Below, piece after piece: positions 15,972 through 24,069 of a stretch of 64,000 nt of DNA (the stretch's first letter is position 1; the number at the start of each line of letters is the position of its first letter). Below the pieces are notes generated by a model. That model did no database searches. It had not been told where the DNA came from and saw only the letters and a program-made list of their open reading frames with translations. The stretch is from Selenomonadales bacterium 4137-cl (GTDB lineage: Bacteria > Bacillota > Negativicutes > Sporomusales > UBA7701): assembly GCA_032334055.1 (NCBI GenBank), contig JAUOZS010000001.1, forward strand, positions 2,020,501-2,084,500. The letters are read 5' to 3'. A program made the position numbers and the translations under genes.

Positions 15972-16490
15972 ATGCAAAGCGGCAAGGGCTGGAACCCCTA
16001 TTGGGCCGGGGCGCTGAGCGGTCTGGTGTCGATCCTGTCGGTGTGGGTCGCCGGAAAGTACCTCGGCGCCTCGACGACGTTCGTCCGCACGGCCGGGATG
16101 ATCGAGCAGCTTTTCGGCGCGGAACGGGTAGCCAAAATGGAGTATTTTATCCGCGAGGTCCCGAAGTTTGACTGGCAATGGCTGTTTGTGGCCGGCATTT
16201 TCGTCGGCGCGTTCGCGGCAGCCTGGGCGGCGGGCGAGTTCCGCCTGCAGGCGGTGCCCGACATGTGGCGCGAGCGGTTCGGGGCGTCGGCCTGGCACCG
16301 GGGAGCGGTGGCGTTCGTCGGCGGGATTGTGGCGATGTTCGGCGCCCGCCTGGCCGACGGCTGACCGAGCGGTCATGGGCTGAGCGGTTCGCTTCAGCTA
16401 GCGGTCAGCGGGTATATCGCGCTGGTGTGTTTCTTCGTCGGCGGCCTGATCATGGCCCGCATCGTGTACGGGGGAGGCGGCGGCAAATGA
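15972..16490 (+). CDS. YeeE/YedE transporter, N-terminal half, probable selenoprotein (in-frame TGA = Sec131)
   Basis: First half of a split YeeE/YedE (TsuA-like) membrane transporter for a sulfur or selenium compound. Reading stops formally at TGA 16362-16364, but the same frame continues for 41 more codons to TGA 16488-16490 with clear family sequence. The segment reads GARLADG-[TGA]-PSGHGLSG, where relatives have GARLAGGCTSGHGLSG. The TGA therefore sits on the conserved functional Cys and the rest of the motif and a fourth helix (YIALVCFFVGGLIMARIV) follow. A SECIS-like hairpin starts 14 bases after it. Read as Sec, the protein has 172 residues and four helices. ATG at 15972 has AAGGAGG. 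Alternatives are a true stop or a sequencing error, both less likely. Its real stop overlaps the next ATG. Confidence 0.8.
16362..16407 (+). promoter_or_regulatory. candidate bacterial SECIS element
   Basis: The TGA (16362-16364) and next bases, TGACCG, pair with CGGTCA at 16402-16407 as a lower stem. An upper stem GCTGA-GCG (16379-16386) / CGC-T-TCAGC (16390-16398), with one bulged T and a GTT loop (16387-16389), starts 14 bases after the codon. A short upper helix with a bulged U and a G-U in the loop at this distance is what SelB needs in E. coli fdhF, though there the bulge is on the 5' side. Confidence 0.65.
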
Positions 16491-17053
16491 TAGGGCTAGT
16501 GTACGGATTCGTCACCGGGGTATTGTTCGGCTTTTTCCTGCAGAAGGGGCGGGTGCTCCGCTACGATAAGCAGCTTGGGGCGCTGCGCCTGATGGATTTC
16601 ACGATTATTAAGTTCATGCTTTCGCACGTTATCGTGGCGATGATCGGCGTTTACCTGCTTTATGACCTGGGGCTGGTGAAGTTGTCGGTGAAACCGACGA
16701 TCCTGGGCGGCGTGGCGATCGGCGGCCTGCTCTTCGGCCTCGGTTGGGGCCTGGTGGGCTACTGCCCGGGCACGGCGGTGGCGTCGCTGGGCGAGGGCCG
16801 CCTCGACGCGGCGTGGGCCATCCTGGGCATGCTGGTGGGAGCCGGTCTCTACGCGGAGGCTTATCCGTGGCTGAAAACGACGGTGCTGACATGGGGCAAT
16901 TTCGGCAAGGTCACCATTCCCCAGGCTTTAGGCGTAAGCCACTGGGCAGTGATCGCGGTGGTCGTGGCGCTGGCGCTGGCGCTGTTCTGGCTGCTGGAGA
17001 GGCACGAGGCCACCAGGCCGGCGCTGAAGCTGCACAAGCGGCCGGGAGAGTGA
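16487..17053 (+). CDS. YeeE/YedE transporter, C-terminal half
   Basis: 188-residue membrane protein forming the second half of the YeeE/YedE pore. The conserved Cys is kept here as Cys93 in VGYCPGTAVASLGEG, the counterpart of the Sec-containing motif in the first half. About five helices: 4-20, 44-62, 73-92, 108-125 and 152-172. Its ATG overlaps the first half's terminal TGA (ATGA), so the two halves are translationally coupled and presumably assemble as a heteromer equal to one full-length YeeE. Terminator follows at 17081. No TusA-like or SelD gene is next to it. Confidence 0.85.
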   Translation: MIGLVYGFVTGVLFGFFLQKGRVLRYDKQLGALRLMDFTIIKFMLSHVIVAMIGVYLLYDLGLVKLSVKPTILGGVAIGGLLFGLGWGLVGYCPGTAVASLGEGRLDAAWAILGMLVGAGLYAEAYPWLKTTVLTWGNFGKVTIPQALGVSHWAVIAVVVALALALFWLLERHEATRPALKLHKRPGE

Positions 17054-17080
17054 AGCCAAGCGCAGGGAAGGCGTAAAAAG

Positions 17081-17115
17081 AGGAGAACCTGGTTTTTACC
17101 AGGCTCTCCTTTTTC
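17081..17115 (+). terminator. terminator after the yeeE pair
   Basis: Stem AGGAGAACCTGGT/ACCAGGCTCTCCT with one mismatch and a TTTT loop, followed by TTTTT. Confidence 0.8.
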
Positions 17116-17170
17116 GTTGGGAACAGGTTCTCCCGCGGCGCCGTTGCAGCTGCGGGGGAAGAGGGAAGCG

Positions 17171-18523
17171 TTATCCGGGGAAAGCGCCGGCGACACAGGC
17201 GAGCGTTTCCAGGCCGGCGACAGTTTTAAGCAGGTCATCGACGATCTCCGGACAGACGCCGCCGGCGAGGAAGCGGAATTTGTCCTCCGTTTCGGCGTAT
17301 GACACTGGGTTCTGCGGGTCGCCCTTGGGGTAGGCGATGAACTGCTGGCAGCGTTCGCCGTCGTCCATGGTAACGCAGACCGTCGCGGACCATTTCCCGG
17401 GGTTGCGCCGGTACTCGGCGTCGAGCGCGGGGTCGACCTCGATAGCGACGCAGCCCATCAGGCGCCGGAGTTCGCCGTCGCCGGCGCGGCCGGGGGCGAA
17501 TTCCTCGACGCCGACGCGGCCGAAGCGGAGAGCGGCGGCGATGCAGTACTGGAGGCTGAATTTGCTGCCATAGGCGTTTTGGGGGGCGGGGTTGTCGACG
17601 AGGTTGGCGGCGACGGAGTTGGTGTGGACGACGATCGAGCGGACGCGGCCGATGTCAAAGCCGGGGGCGCGAAGGAGGAGCTGGGCGGCGTTGATGGCCG
17701 GGTGACAGTGCTTGCAGGCGGCGTAGGGCTTGAAGGAGTTCTCGTCGATCTTGTAAGCGCCGCCGCCCAGCCCGGCGGTAAGCTTTTCGAGCCGGGGGAC
17801 CGGGGAGACGGCGCGGCAGAAACCTTTTTCGCCTTCGAGGATGGCGGTCGCGCCGGTGAAGCCCTCGCGGGCGAGGACGGCCGCCAGGATGCCGTTCATG
17901 GCCGCTTTGCCGGCGTGGAGGGTTTTGCTCATCGCCCCTTCGCGGAGAAATTCCCACAGACCGGCGGCCTGGGTGCCGGCGGAGCCCAGACAATGGGCGG
18001 TCTGTTCGGCGTCAAGGCCGAGGAGGCTGGCGGCGGCGGCCGCCGCCCCGAAGGTGCCGGCGGTGCCGGTGGTGTGCCAGTAGAAGTAGGCTTCGGGGTT
18101 GACCGCCTCCCCCACCCTGGCGCCGACTTCGTAGCCGGCGACAATAGCGGCGATGAGGGCGGGGCCGGAGGCGCCGGTCTGCCCGGCGACGGCGAGGGCG
18201 GCGGGCACGACGACGGTGCCGAGGTGGATGATGGAGGCGTTGTGGAGGTCATCCATGTCGAGGGCGTGGGAGAAGGCGCCGTTGGCGAGGGCGGCCTGGA
18301 GGGCGGTGGTGCGGAAGGGGGCAGCGCCGAAGACGGTGGCCTCCTCCCTGCCTCCCTGGGCGGCTACGACCCGCCTGATTATCTGCCCCGGCCGCTCGGC
18401 CGAGCCGCGGATGCAGCAGGCCAGCCAGTCGAGGATGCATTGCCGGGCCATGAGGCGGGTGGCGGGGGATAGGCTGTCGTACCTGAGGCCGGCCGTGAAG
18501 GCGGCCAGTTCGCGGGTCGCCAT
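17171..18523 (-). CDS. MmgE/PrpD family protein
   Basis: 450 residues of the MmgE/PrpD superfamily, which contains 2-methylcitrate dehydratase, cis-aconitate decarboxylase and epimerases. The helical N-terminal domain shows LDWLACCIRGS and HALDMDDLHNASIIHLGT, with the conserved MDD..H cluster, and the lid domain shows FKPYAACKHCHPAINAA. The exact reaction is not predictable. ATG at 18523 has AGGAGTG at good spacing; a GTG at 18532 is the alternative. It is the last gene of the CoA-transferase/mutase operon. No methylcitrate synthase or lyase is nearby, so a canonical methylcitrate cycle is not supported here. Confidence 0.8.
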   Translation of the reverse strand: MATRELAAFTAGLRYDSLSPATRLMARQCILDWLACCIRGSAERPGQIIRRVVAAQGGREEATVFGAAPFRTTALQAALANGAFSHALDMDDLHNASIIHLGTVVVPAALAVAGQTGASGPALIAAIVAGYEVGARVGEAVNPEAYFYWHTTGTAGTFGAAAAAASLLGLDAEQTAHCLGSAGTQAAGLWEFLREGAMSKTLHAGKAAMNGILAAVLAREGFTGATAILEGEKGFCRAVSPVPRLEKLTAGLGGGAYKIDENSFKPYAACKHCHPAINAAQLLLRAPGFDIGRVRSIVVHTNSVAANLVDNPAPQNAYGSKFSLQYCIAAALRFGRVGVEEFAPGRAGDGELRRLMGCVAIEVDPALDAEYRRNPGKWSATVCVTMDDGERCQQFIAYPKGDPQNPVSYAETEDKFRFLAGGVCPEIVDDLLKTVAGLETLACVAGAFPG

Positions 18524-18528
18524 GTCTG

Positions 18529-18924
18529 TCACTCCTGTCTGACGTTATTCCTGATGAATTCGGCGACAGCGGCCGTGCTGGCGCCGGGGGTGAATATCTC
18601 GGCGACGCCGACCGCCTTGAGGGCGGGGATGTCGGCTTCGGGGATGACGCCGCCGCCGATGACGAGGATGCCGCCAAGGCCCTTGTTCCGGAGCAGCTCG
18701 ACCACCCTGGGGAAGAGATGGGTGTGGGCGCCGGACAGCAGGCTGAGGGCGACGACGTCGACGTCTTCCTGGAGGGCGGTTTCGACGATCTGCTCGGGGG
18801 TCTGCCTGAGGCCGGTGTAGATGACTTCCATGCCGGCGTCGCGCAGAGCGCGGCTGATGACCTTGGCGCCCCGGTCATGGCCGTCGAGGCCGGGCTTGGC
18901 GACAAGCACGCGGATGTTCTTCAT
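18529..18924 (-). CDS. mcmB: methylmalonyl-CoA mutase, cobalamin-binding subunit
   Basis: 131-residue B12-binding subunit of a two-subunit mutase. The base-off/His-on motif DGHDRG (residues 14-19) gives His16 as the lower cobalt ligand, and the later [11 protein letters not shown] and [12 protein letters not shown] segments line the nucleotide tail. Length matches stand-alone subunits of archaeal-type MCM, isobutyryl-CoA mutase and 2-hydroxyisobutyryl-CoA mutase. The large subunit gene is 17 bases upstream. Specificity comes from that subunit. Confidence 0.92.
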   Translation of the reverse strand: MKNIRVLVAKPGLDGHDRGAKVISRALRDAGMEVIYTGLRQTPEQIVETALQEDVDVVALSLLSGAHTHLFPRVVELLRNKGLGGILVIGGGVIPEADIPALKAVGVAEIFTPGASTAAVAEFIRNNVRQE

Positions 18925-18941
18925 GCCTCTCCCTCCCTTCC

Positions 18942-20597
18942 CTATATATCGGCTTCGGCTTTGTACTCGCCGAAGGCTTCGCGCAGGACGCCGCAGATTT
19001 CGCCGAGGGTGGCGTAGGTTTTGACGGTGTCGACGAGGCAGGGCATGAGGTTGGCGTCGCCGGCCGCTTCGCGCCGCAACGCATCGAGGGCGGCGGCAAC
19101 CTTGATGTTGTCCCGTTTGGCCCTAAGGACGGCGAGGCGTGCGCTCTGATGTTCGCCGACGGTGGGGTCGACCTGGAGGAAATCGGCGGCCTGTGGCTCG
19201 GCGGCGGCGAATTTGTTGACGCCGACGACGGTGCGGACGCCGGTTTCGATGGCGCGCTGGTAGCGGTAGGCGCTTTCGGCCATCTCGCGCTGGATGTAGC
19301 CTTTTTCGATGGCCGCCGGGGCGCCGCCGAGGGCGTCGATTTTGGCGATGTATTCGCGCGCCTGGCGCTCGATGCCGTCGGTGAGGCTTTCGACGTAGTA
19401 GGAGCCGGCGAGGGGGTCGACGGTGTCGGCGGCGCCGCTCTCGTGGGCCAAAAGCTGCTGGGTGCGCAGGGCCATGCGGGCCGAAGCCTCGGTGGGCAGG
19501 CCGATGGCTTCGTCGCGAGCGCAGGTGGCGAGTGACTGGGTGCCGCCGAGGATGGCGGCGAGGGCCTGCCAGGTGATGCGGACGGTGTTGTTGTCGGGCT
19601 GCTGGGCGGTGAGGACGCTGCCGGCGGTGTGGACGTGGAAGCGGAGCATCTGGGACTTGGGGTCGTGGGCGCCGAAGCGCTCTTTCATGATGCGGGCCCA
19701 CAGGCGGCGGGCGGCGCGGAATTTGGCGACTTCCTCGAAGAGGTCGAGGTGGGCGGTGAAGATCCAGGAGATGCTGGGGGCGAAGTCGTCGATTTTGAGC
19801 CCGGCGGCGCGGGCGGCTTCGATGTAGGCGATGGCGTTGGCGAAGGCGAAGGCGACCTCCTGCACGGCGGTAGAGCCGGCTTCACGGATGTGGTAGGCGC
19901 CGACGCTGATGACGTTCCACTTGGGGATGTGCTGCGAGCAGTAGGCGAAGGTGTCGGTGATGAGCCGCATCGAGGGCGTGGGCGGGAAGATGTAGGTGCC
20001 GCGGGCGATGTATTCCTTGAGGATGTCGTTTTGGATGGTGCCGCTGAGCCGGGCGGGGGCGACGCCCTGTTTTTCGCCGACGGCGATGTACATGGCGAGC
20101 AGGACGGCGGCGGGGGCGTTGATGGTCATGGAGGTGCTGACCTTGTCGACAGGGATGCCGTCAAAGAGGGCCTCCATGTCGGCGAGCGAGTCGACGGCGA
20201 CGCCGACTTTGCCGACTTCGCCTTGGGCGAGCGGGTGATCGGAGTCGTAGCCGATCTGGGTGGGCAGGTCGAAGGCGACCGACAGGCCGGTCTGGCCCTG
20301 GCTGAGGAGGTATTTGTAGCGGCGGTTGGATTCCTCGGCGGAGGCGAAGCCGGCGTACTGGCGCATTGTCCACAGCCGGGCGCGGTACATGGTGGGTTGG
20401 ATGCCGCGGGTGAACGGATATTCGCCCGGCAGGCCGATGTCGGCGGCGTAATCTTTGCCGGCGGTGTCGAGCGGCGTGTAAAGCCGGTTGGCGGCGAAGG
20501 CGCCGCGCTCGGGGAATTTCGCCAGGCTCTGTTCGACTTTCTTCTGCCAGGTTGCCAGAGATTGTTCGAGTTTTGCCAGTTCGTTTTCGTTAGCCAT
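18942..20597 (-). CDS. mcmA: methylmalonyl-CoA mutase, large (catalytic) subunit
   Basis: 551-residue TIM-barrel subunit that isomerises methylmalonyl-CoA and succinyl-CoA with adenosylcobalamin. Family blocks: [69 protein letters not shown]. Two residues that separate mutase types are visible: Tyr81 in RQYAGF (Phe in isobutyryl-CoA mutase) and Arg199 in [10 protein letters not shown] (Gln in isobutyryl-CoA mutase). Both favour methylmalonyl-CoA. No cobalamin domain is fused; it is on the next gene. No epimerase or MeaB chaperone gene is seen in the window. Overlaps the CoA-transferase gene by eight bases. Confidence 0.92.
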   Translation of the reverse strand: MANENELAKLEQSLATWQKKVEQSLAKFPERGAFAANRLYTPLDTAGKDYAADIGLPGEYPFTRGIQPTMYRARLWTMRQYAGFASAEESNRRYKYLLSQGQTGLSVAFDLPTQIGYDSDHPLAQGEVGKVGVAVDSLADMEALFDGIPVDKVSTSMTINAPAAVLLAMYIAVGEKQGVAPARLSGTIQNDILKEYIARGTYIFPPTPSMRLITDTFAYCSQHIPKWNVISVGAYHIREAGSTAVQEVAFAFANAIAYIEAARAAGLKIDDFAPSISWIFTAHLDLFEEVAKFRAARRLWARIMKERFGAHDPKSQMLRFHVHTAGSVLTAQQPDNNTVRITWQALAAILGGTQSLATCARDEAIGLPTEASARMALRTQQLLAHESGAADTVDPLAGSYYVESLTDGIERQAREYIAKIDALGGAPAAIEKGYIQREMAESAYRYQRAIETGVRTVVGVNKFAAAEPQAADFLQVDPTVGEHQSARLAVLRAKRDNIKVAAALDALRREAAGDANLMPCLVDTVKTYATLGEICGVLREAFGEYKAEADI

Positions 20598-22116
20598 TTG
20601 TTGGCCCCCTCTGCTGGTTTTTCATCGTGCCGGTGCGGTTGTAGCTGACATGGAAGCCGAAGACTCGCTCAAGGTCGTGCGGGGTGTGGCCGCCGCCCCT
20701 TTCGGCCGCGCGGACGTATGCTAAAAGCGGCTCGCGGTAGTCGGGGTGGGCGCAGTTGGCGATGATGACGCGGGCCCGCTCGCGCGGGCAAAGGCCGCGG
20801 ACGTCGGCGACGCCCTGCTCGGTGATGAAGACCATGGCGTCGTGCTCGGTGTGGTCGCAGTGGCTGACCATGGGGACGATCCGCGAGATGGCCCCGTCCT
20901 TGGCGACCGACTCGGCGGTGAAGACGGTGAGGTAGCCGTTGCGCATGTAGTCGCCGCTGCCGCCGATGCCGTTCATCATACGGGTGCCCATGACGTGGGT
21001 GGAGTTGGCGTGGCCGTAGACGTCGAATTCGAGCGGGGTGTTGAGGGCAATGACTCCAAGCCGCCGGATGACTTCGGGGTGGTTGCTGATGTCGAGCGGC
21101 CGGAGGACGACGGCGCGGCGGTAGAGCGCGGGGTCGCGCCGGAAGCGTTCCAGGACTCCCGGCGACGGGGTGAAGGCGCAGCCCGAGGCGGCGACGACCT
21201 TCCCCGCGTCAATGAGGGCGAAGACGGAATCCTGAAGGATTTCGGAGTACATGTGGAGGTTTTCGAACGGCGCTTTGGCCAGCCCGGCGAGGACGGCGTT
21301 GGCGATGCTGCCGACACCCGATTGCAGGGGCAGCATCTCGGGCGGGATGCGGCCGCGCCGCTGTTCGTGCTCGAGGAAGCCGATGAGGTTGGCGGCGATT
21401 TTTTCGCTGAGCTCGTCAGGCGGTTCGAGGTTGCGGACTTTGTCGGGGATGTCGGATTCGACGATGCAGGCGATGCGTTCGAGGCCGCAGGCTACGTAAG
21501 GTGAGCCGATGCGGTCGAGGGTGCCGTAGATGGGTATCTCGCGCCGCCGGGGCGGCCGGGGCTGGATGAAGATGTCGTGCATGCCTTCGAGCTCCAGGGG
21601 CTGGGCGGTATTGACCTCGACGATGACGGTGGCGGCGTGCTTGACGAGCATCGGCGTGTTGCCGACCCCGGGGCCGAGGACGAGGCCGCCGTCGGCGGTT
21701 ACGGCGACGGCCTCGACGATGGCGACGTCGACCGGACCGAGGAAGCCGTAGTCGATCTGCTGGGCGAAATGGCTGAGGTGGACGTCGGTGTAGCGGATGT
21801 CGCCGCTGTTGATGGCGTCGCGCGTGCTTTTGTTGGAGGCGGCGTAGTAGGGCGCCCGCCGGGCGACCGCGCCGGCGGCGGCCAGTTCCTCCTCGATTTC
21901 CGGCCCCACCGAGGCCCCCGACCAGATGTTGACCCGGCATTTGCGGCCGGCCCTGACGGCGGCGGCCAGAGCCTTGGCGACCATCTTGGGGTATCCGGAC
22001 GGGGTGAAGCCGCTGACGCCCACCGTCATGCCGTCGCCGATGAGGGCGGCGGCTTTGTCGGCGGTGACGACCTTGTCGAGCAGCGCCGGATGGCGGAGTC
22101 GTTCGGATGTTAGCAT
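20590..22116 (-). CDS. acetyl-CoA hydrolase/transferase family CoA-transferase (succinate/propionate type)
   Basis: 508-residue class I CoA-transferase of the Cat1/ScpC/AarC group. It moves CoA between succinate, acetate or propionate. The C-terminal half has [17 protein letters not shown] and [13 protein letters not shown], whose Glu is the covalent catalytic residue in this group. [29 protein letters not shown] substrate loops are also typical (residues near 340-370). With methylmalonyl-CoA mutase behind it, the likely role is to exchange CoA between propionyl-CoA and succinate. ATG at 22116 with GAGGGGG; sigma-54 promoter 36 bases farther upstream. First gene of a four-gene operon. Confidence 0.88.
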   Translation of the reverse strand: MLTSERLRHPALLDKVVTADKAAALIGDGMTVGVSGFTPSGYPKMVAKALAAAVRAGRKCRVNIWSGASVGPEIEEELAAAGAVARRAPYYAASNKSTRDAINSGDIRYTDVHLSHFAQQIDYGFLGPVDVAIVEAVAVTADGGLVLGPGVGNTPMLVKHAATVIVEVNTAQPLELEGMHDIFIQPRPPRRREIPIYGTLDRIGSPYVACGLERIACIVESDIPDKVRNLEPPDELSEKIAANLIGFLEHEQRRGRIPPEMLPLQSGVGSIANAVLAGLAKAPFENLHMYSEILQDSVFALIDAGKVVAASGCAFTPSPGVLERFRRDPALYRRAVVLRPLDISNHPEVIRRLGVIALNTPLEFDVYGHANSTHVMGTRMMNGIGGSGDYMRNGYLTVFTAESVAKDGAISRIVPMVSHCDHTEHDAMVFITEQGVADVRGLCPRERARVIIANCAHPDYREPLLAYVRAAERGGGHTPHDLERVFGFHVSYNRTGTMKNQQRGPTNG

Positions 22117-22151
22117 TGTTTACCCCCTCTCGTCTGTTCGCCGGCAGGTGT

Positions 22152-22167
22152 TGCATAATACGTGCCA
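22152..22167 (-). promoter_or_regulatory. sigma-54 (-24/-12) promoter
   Basis: Minus-strand TGGCACGTATTATGCA: the GG and GC doublets are in the exact sigma-54 spacing, and TGGCACG is a perfect -24 element. Start expected near 22140, giving a leader of about 25 bases with GAGGGGG before the CoA-transferase ATG. Confidence 0.85.
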
Positions 22168-22216
22168 GGCCAGGCAGAACAGGGCTTTTCACCCCGTAGG
22201 CGGGGGCTGGCCGGGC

Positions 22217-22266
22217 GCAGAAAAGGCCGCGAGCGTTCATTTCTGAACGCTCGCGGCCTTTTCTGC
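22217..22266. repeat. perfect 23-bp inverted repeat
   Basis: Arms GCAGAAAAGGCCGCGAGCG.. and its exact complement separated by TTTC. It can terminate the activator transcript, as the minus-strand arm contains CCTTTTCTGC. Its centre, GTTCA-TTTC-TGAAC (22235-22248), also matches the sites nearer the activator gene, so it may be an activator site too. Confidence 0.7.
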
Positions 22267-22303
22267 CTAAGAATTTCGTTATTCGCTCCGGGGGAAGCAT
22301 GGT

Positions 22304-22335
22304 GTTCATTTTTGCAACATCGTTCAATAATGAAC
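22304..22335. promoter_or_regulatory. candidate upstream activator sites for the sigma-54 regulator
   Basis: GTTCA-N4-TGAAC at 22322-22335 and the imperfect GTTCA-N5-GCAAC at 22304-22318, about 170-190 bases upstream of the sigma-54 start site. The same half-sites recur at 22235-22248. Position and symmetry suit a Fis-type activator dimer. Assignment is inference. Confidence 0.45.
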
Positions 22336-22336
22336 A

Positions 22337-23890
22337 TTAGTCGTGTTTGTCGAGGCCGTGACGGGCGATTATCCGCCAGAGGGTGGTGCGGTTGACGCCC
22401 AGCCGCCTGGCGGCCTCGGCCTTGTTGTAGCCGCACAGTTCCAGGGCCCGGTGGACGATTTCGCGTTCGGCGCGGCGCATGTGCTCGTCATAGGGCGAGA
22501 GGGCCGCGTCGCTATCGCCGCCGGCCGTCACGGCTGGCGGCAGGTGCTCGGGGGCGATGGAGCGGCAGCCGGCGCCGATGATGTTGAAGGCGTATTCGAG
22601 GCTGTTCTGCAGCTCGCGGATGTTGCCCGGCCAGTCATAGGAGCACAGGGCCCGCATCGCAGCGGGGGTTATCTCCTGCACCCTTTTGCCCATCATGGCG
22701 GAATACTTTTTCATGAAGTGGTCGGTGAGGGCGAGCACGTCCTCCATCCTGTCCCTGAGGGGCGGAATGAGGATTTCGATGACGTTGAGGCGGAAGTAAA
22801 GGTCGGGGCGGAATTTCCCGTCGCGGATGAGGTCGAGGAGCGATTTGTTGGTCGAGGCGACGACCCGTACGTCGACGGCCAGGGCCTTGTTGTCGCCCAG
22901 GCGGGTGACTTCGCGCTCCTGGAGCGCCCGCAGCAGCTTGACCTGGAGGTGGTAGGGCATTTCGCTGATTTCGTCGAGAAAAAGGGTGCCGCCGTTGGCC
23001 TGCTCGAAGGCGCCGACCTGCCCGGCCTTGCGCGCCCCGGTGAAGGCGCCTTCGGCGTAGCCGAACAGGATGCTTTCGACGAGCTCGGCGGGGATGGCGC
23101 CGCAGTTGATAGCGACGAAGGGCTGGGCCGCCCGGCTGCCGAGGTTGTGGATGGCCTGGGCGAACAATTCCTTGCCGGTGCCGGTTTCGCCGGTGATGAG
23201 GACGGTGGACTGGGAGCGGGCGGCGTCGCGGGCGAGGTTGCGGGCTTTGGCGATCGCCGGGCTTTGGCCGACGATGTCCTCGATATGATAGCGGGCGTAG
23301 CGGTAGTGGCTGACGTTGTCGAGAAGGCGCTGACGCTGTTTGCTGGCGTGCTGGTTGTTGAACGCGAGGCCGTATTCGGGGGTGAGGGGGATGCGGACGG
23401 CGGTGGCGCCGGGGGTCATGACGGAGGGACCGACGCTCGGCCTGAGTTCGCTCATGACCTGGCGGCAGAGGTGGGTGAGCACGCCGAGGGCGCCGGGGTT
23501 GGGGCTGCCGTCGGGATGGGCGGCCCTGACCCTGATGCCGCGCTCGTCGAACAGCACGGCGTCGCCGCCGGCGACCTGGGCGATGTAGGGCAGGGACTCT
23601 TCGATTATCCGGCGGAACTGAAGGTGGTTTTCCACCTGGCGGCGGTTGTCGAGAACGAGGATACCCGCTCCCAGCCGGAGGATGACGGTAATGACGCCGT
23701 CGCCGGCGACGGCCCGGATGTCGTCTTCGCCCAGCAGCGAGCGCAGTTCTTCCAAGGACGGTTCACGGTCGGCCGGATAGACGCCGGCCCTGGCGATAGG
23801 CGTGCCGTCGCCGGCGTAGAGCAGTGCGGCGCCGCCGGCCAGTTCGGCCAGCTTGTCCATCGTTTCCCGGGTCGGTTGCCTGTCGGCCAT
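22337..23890 (-). CDS. sigma-54-dependent transcriptional activator
   Basis: 517 residues. Residues 1-180 form a sensory region (PAS/GAF-like, no clear motif). The AAA+ domain follows: Walker A GETGTGKE at 234-241, the sigma-54 contact loop GAFTGA at 281-286, Walker B GTLFLDEI at 301-308 and an arginine-finger region near RPDLYFRLNVIEI. A Fis-type helix-turn-helix ends the protein (GYNKAEAARRLGVNRTTLWR). No receiver domain, so it probably senses a small molecule or acyl-CoA directly. Likely activates the adjacent CoA-transferase/mutase operon. ATG at 23890 has GAGGG. A TATAAT-like -10 lies upstream at 23954-23959. Confidence 0.92.
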   Translation of the reverse strand: MADRQPTRETMDKLAELAGGAALLYAGDGTPIARAGVYPADREPSLEELRSLLGEDDIRAVAGDGVITVILRLGAGILVLDNRRQVENHLQFRRIIEESLPYIAQVAGGDAVLFDERGIRVRAAHPDGSPNPGALGVLTHLCRQVMSELRPSVGPSVMTPGATAVRIPLTPEYGLAFNNQHASKQRQRLLDNVSHYRYARYHIEDIVGQSPAIAKARNLARDAARSQSTVLITGETGTGKELFAQAIHNLGSRAAQPFVAINCGAIPAELVESILFGYAEGAFTGARKAGQVGAFEQANGGTLFLDEISEMPYHLQVKLLRALQEREVTRLGDNKALAVDVRVVASTNKSLLDLIRDGKFRPDLYFRLNVIEILIPPLRDRMEDVLALTDHFMKKYSAMMGKRVQEITPAAMRALCSYDWPGNIRELQNSLEYAFNIIGAGCRSIAPEHLPPAVTAGGDSDAALSPYDEHMRRAEREIVHRALELCGYNKAEAARRLGVNRTTLWRIIARHGLDKHD

Positions 23891-24042
23891 GGTTGCCCTC
23901 CCCCGCCCCGCCGTGCCGCTTTTGTGGGCACGGGACGGTATTATCTGTTCTTAATTATACATCCGCCGGCCGGCGGCGCGGAAGGTAAGGACGGCGAATT
24001 TCCGTTGGGGCTGACGGGGAAAATCGGCTGTCCGGCGGCAAC

Positions 24043-24069
24043 GAAAAAGAGGGCTATGGCCCTCTTTTT
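24043..24069. terminator. terminator of the cobalamin operon
   Basis: Stem AAAAAGAGGG/CCCTCTTTTT around CTATGG, overlapping the cobC stop codon. T-rich on both strands, so functional on the minus strand. Confidence 0.8.

Noticed and set aside
15972..16364. Treating the first yeeE half as a complete 130-residue protein or a pseudogene
   Set aside because: The frame after the TGA keeps the family motif, codon use and a helix, and its next stop overlaps the following ATG, which a decaying gene would not preserve.
18942..20597. Isobutyryl-CoA or 2-hydroxyisobutyryl-CoA mutase identity for the large subunit
   Set aside because: The separate small subunit fits those enzymes, but Tyr81 (RQYAGF) and Arg199 (EYIARG) are the methylmalonyl-CoA mutase residues; isobutyryl-CoA mutase has Phe and Gln there.
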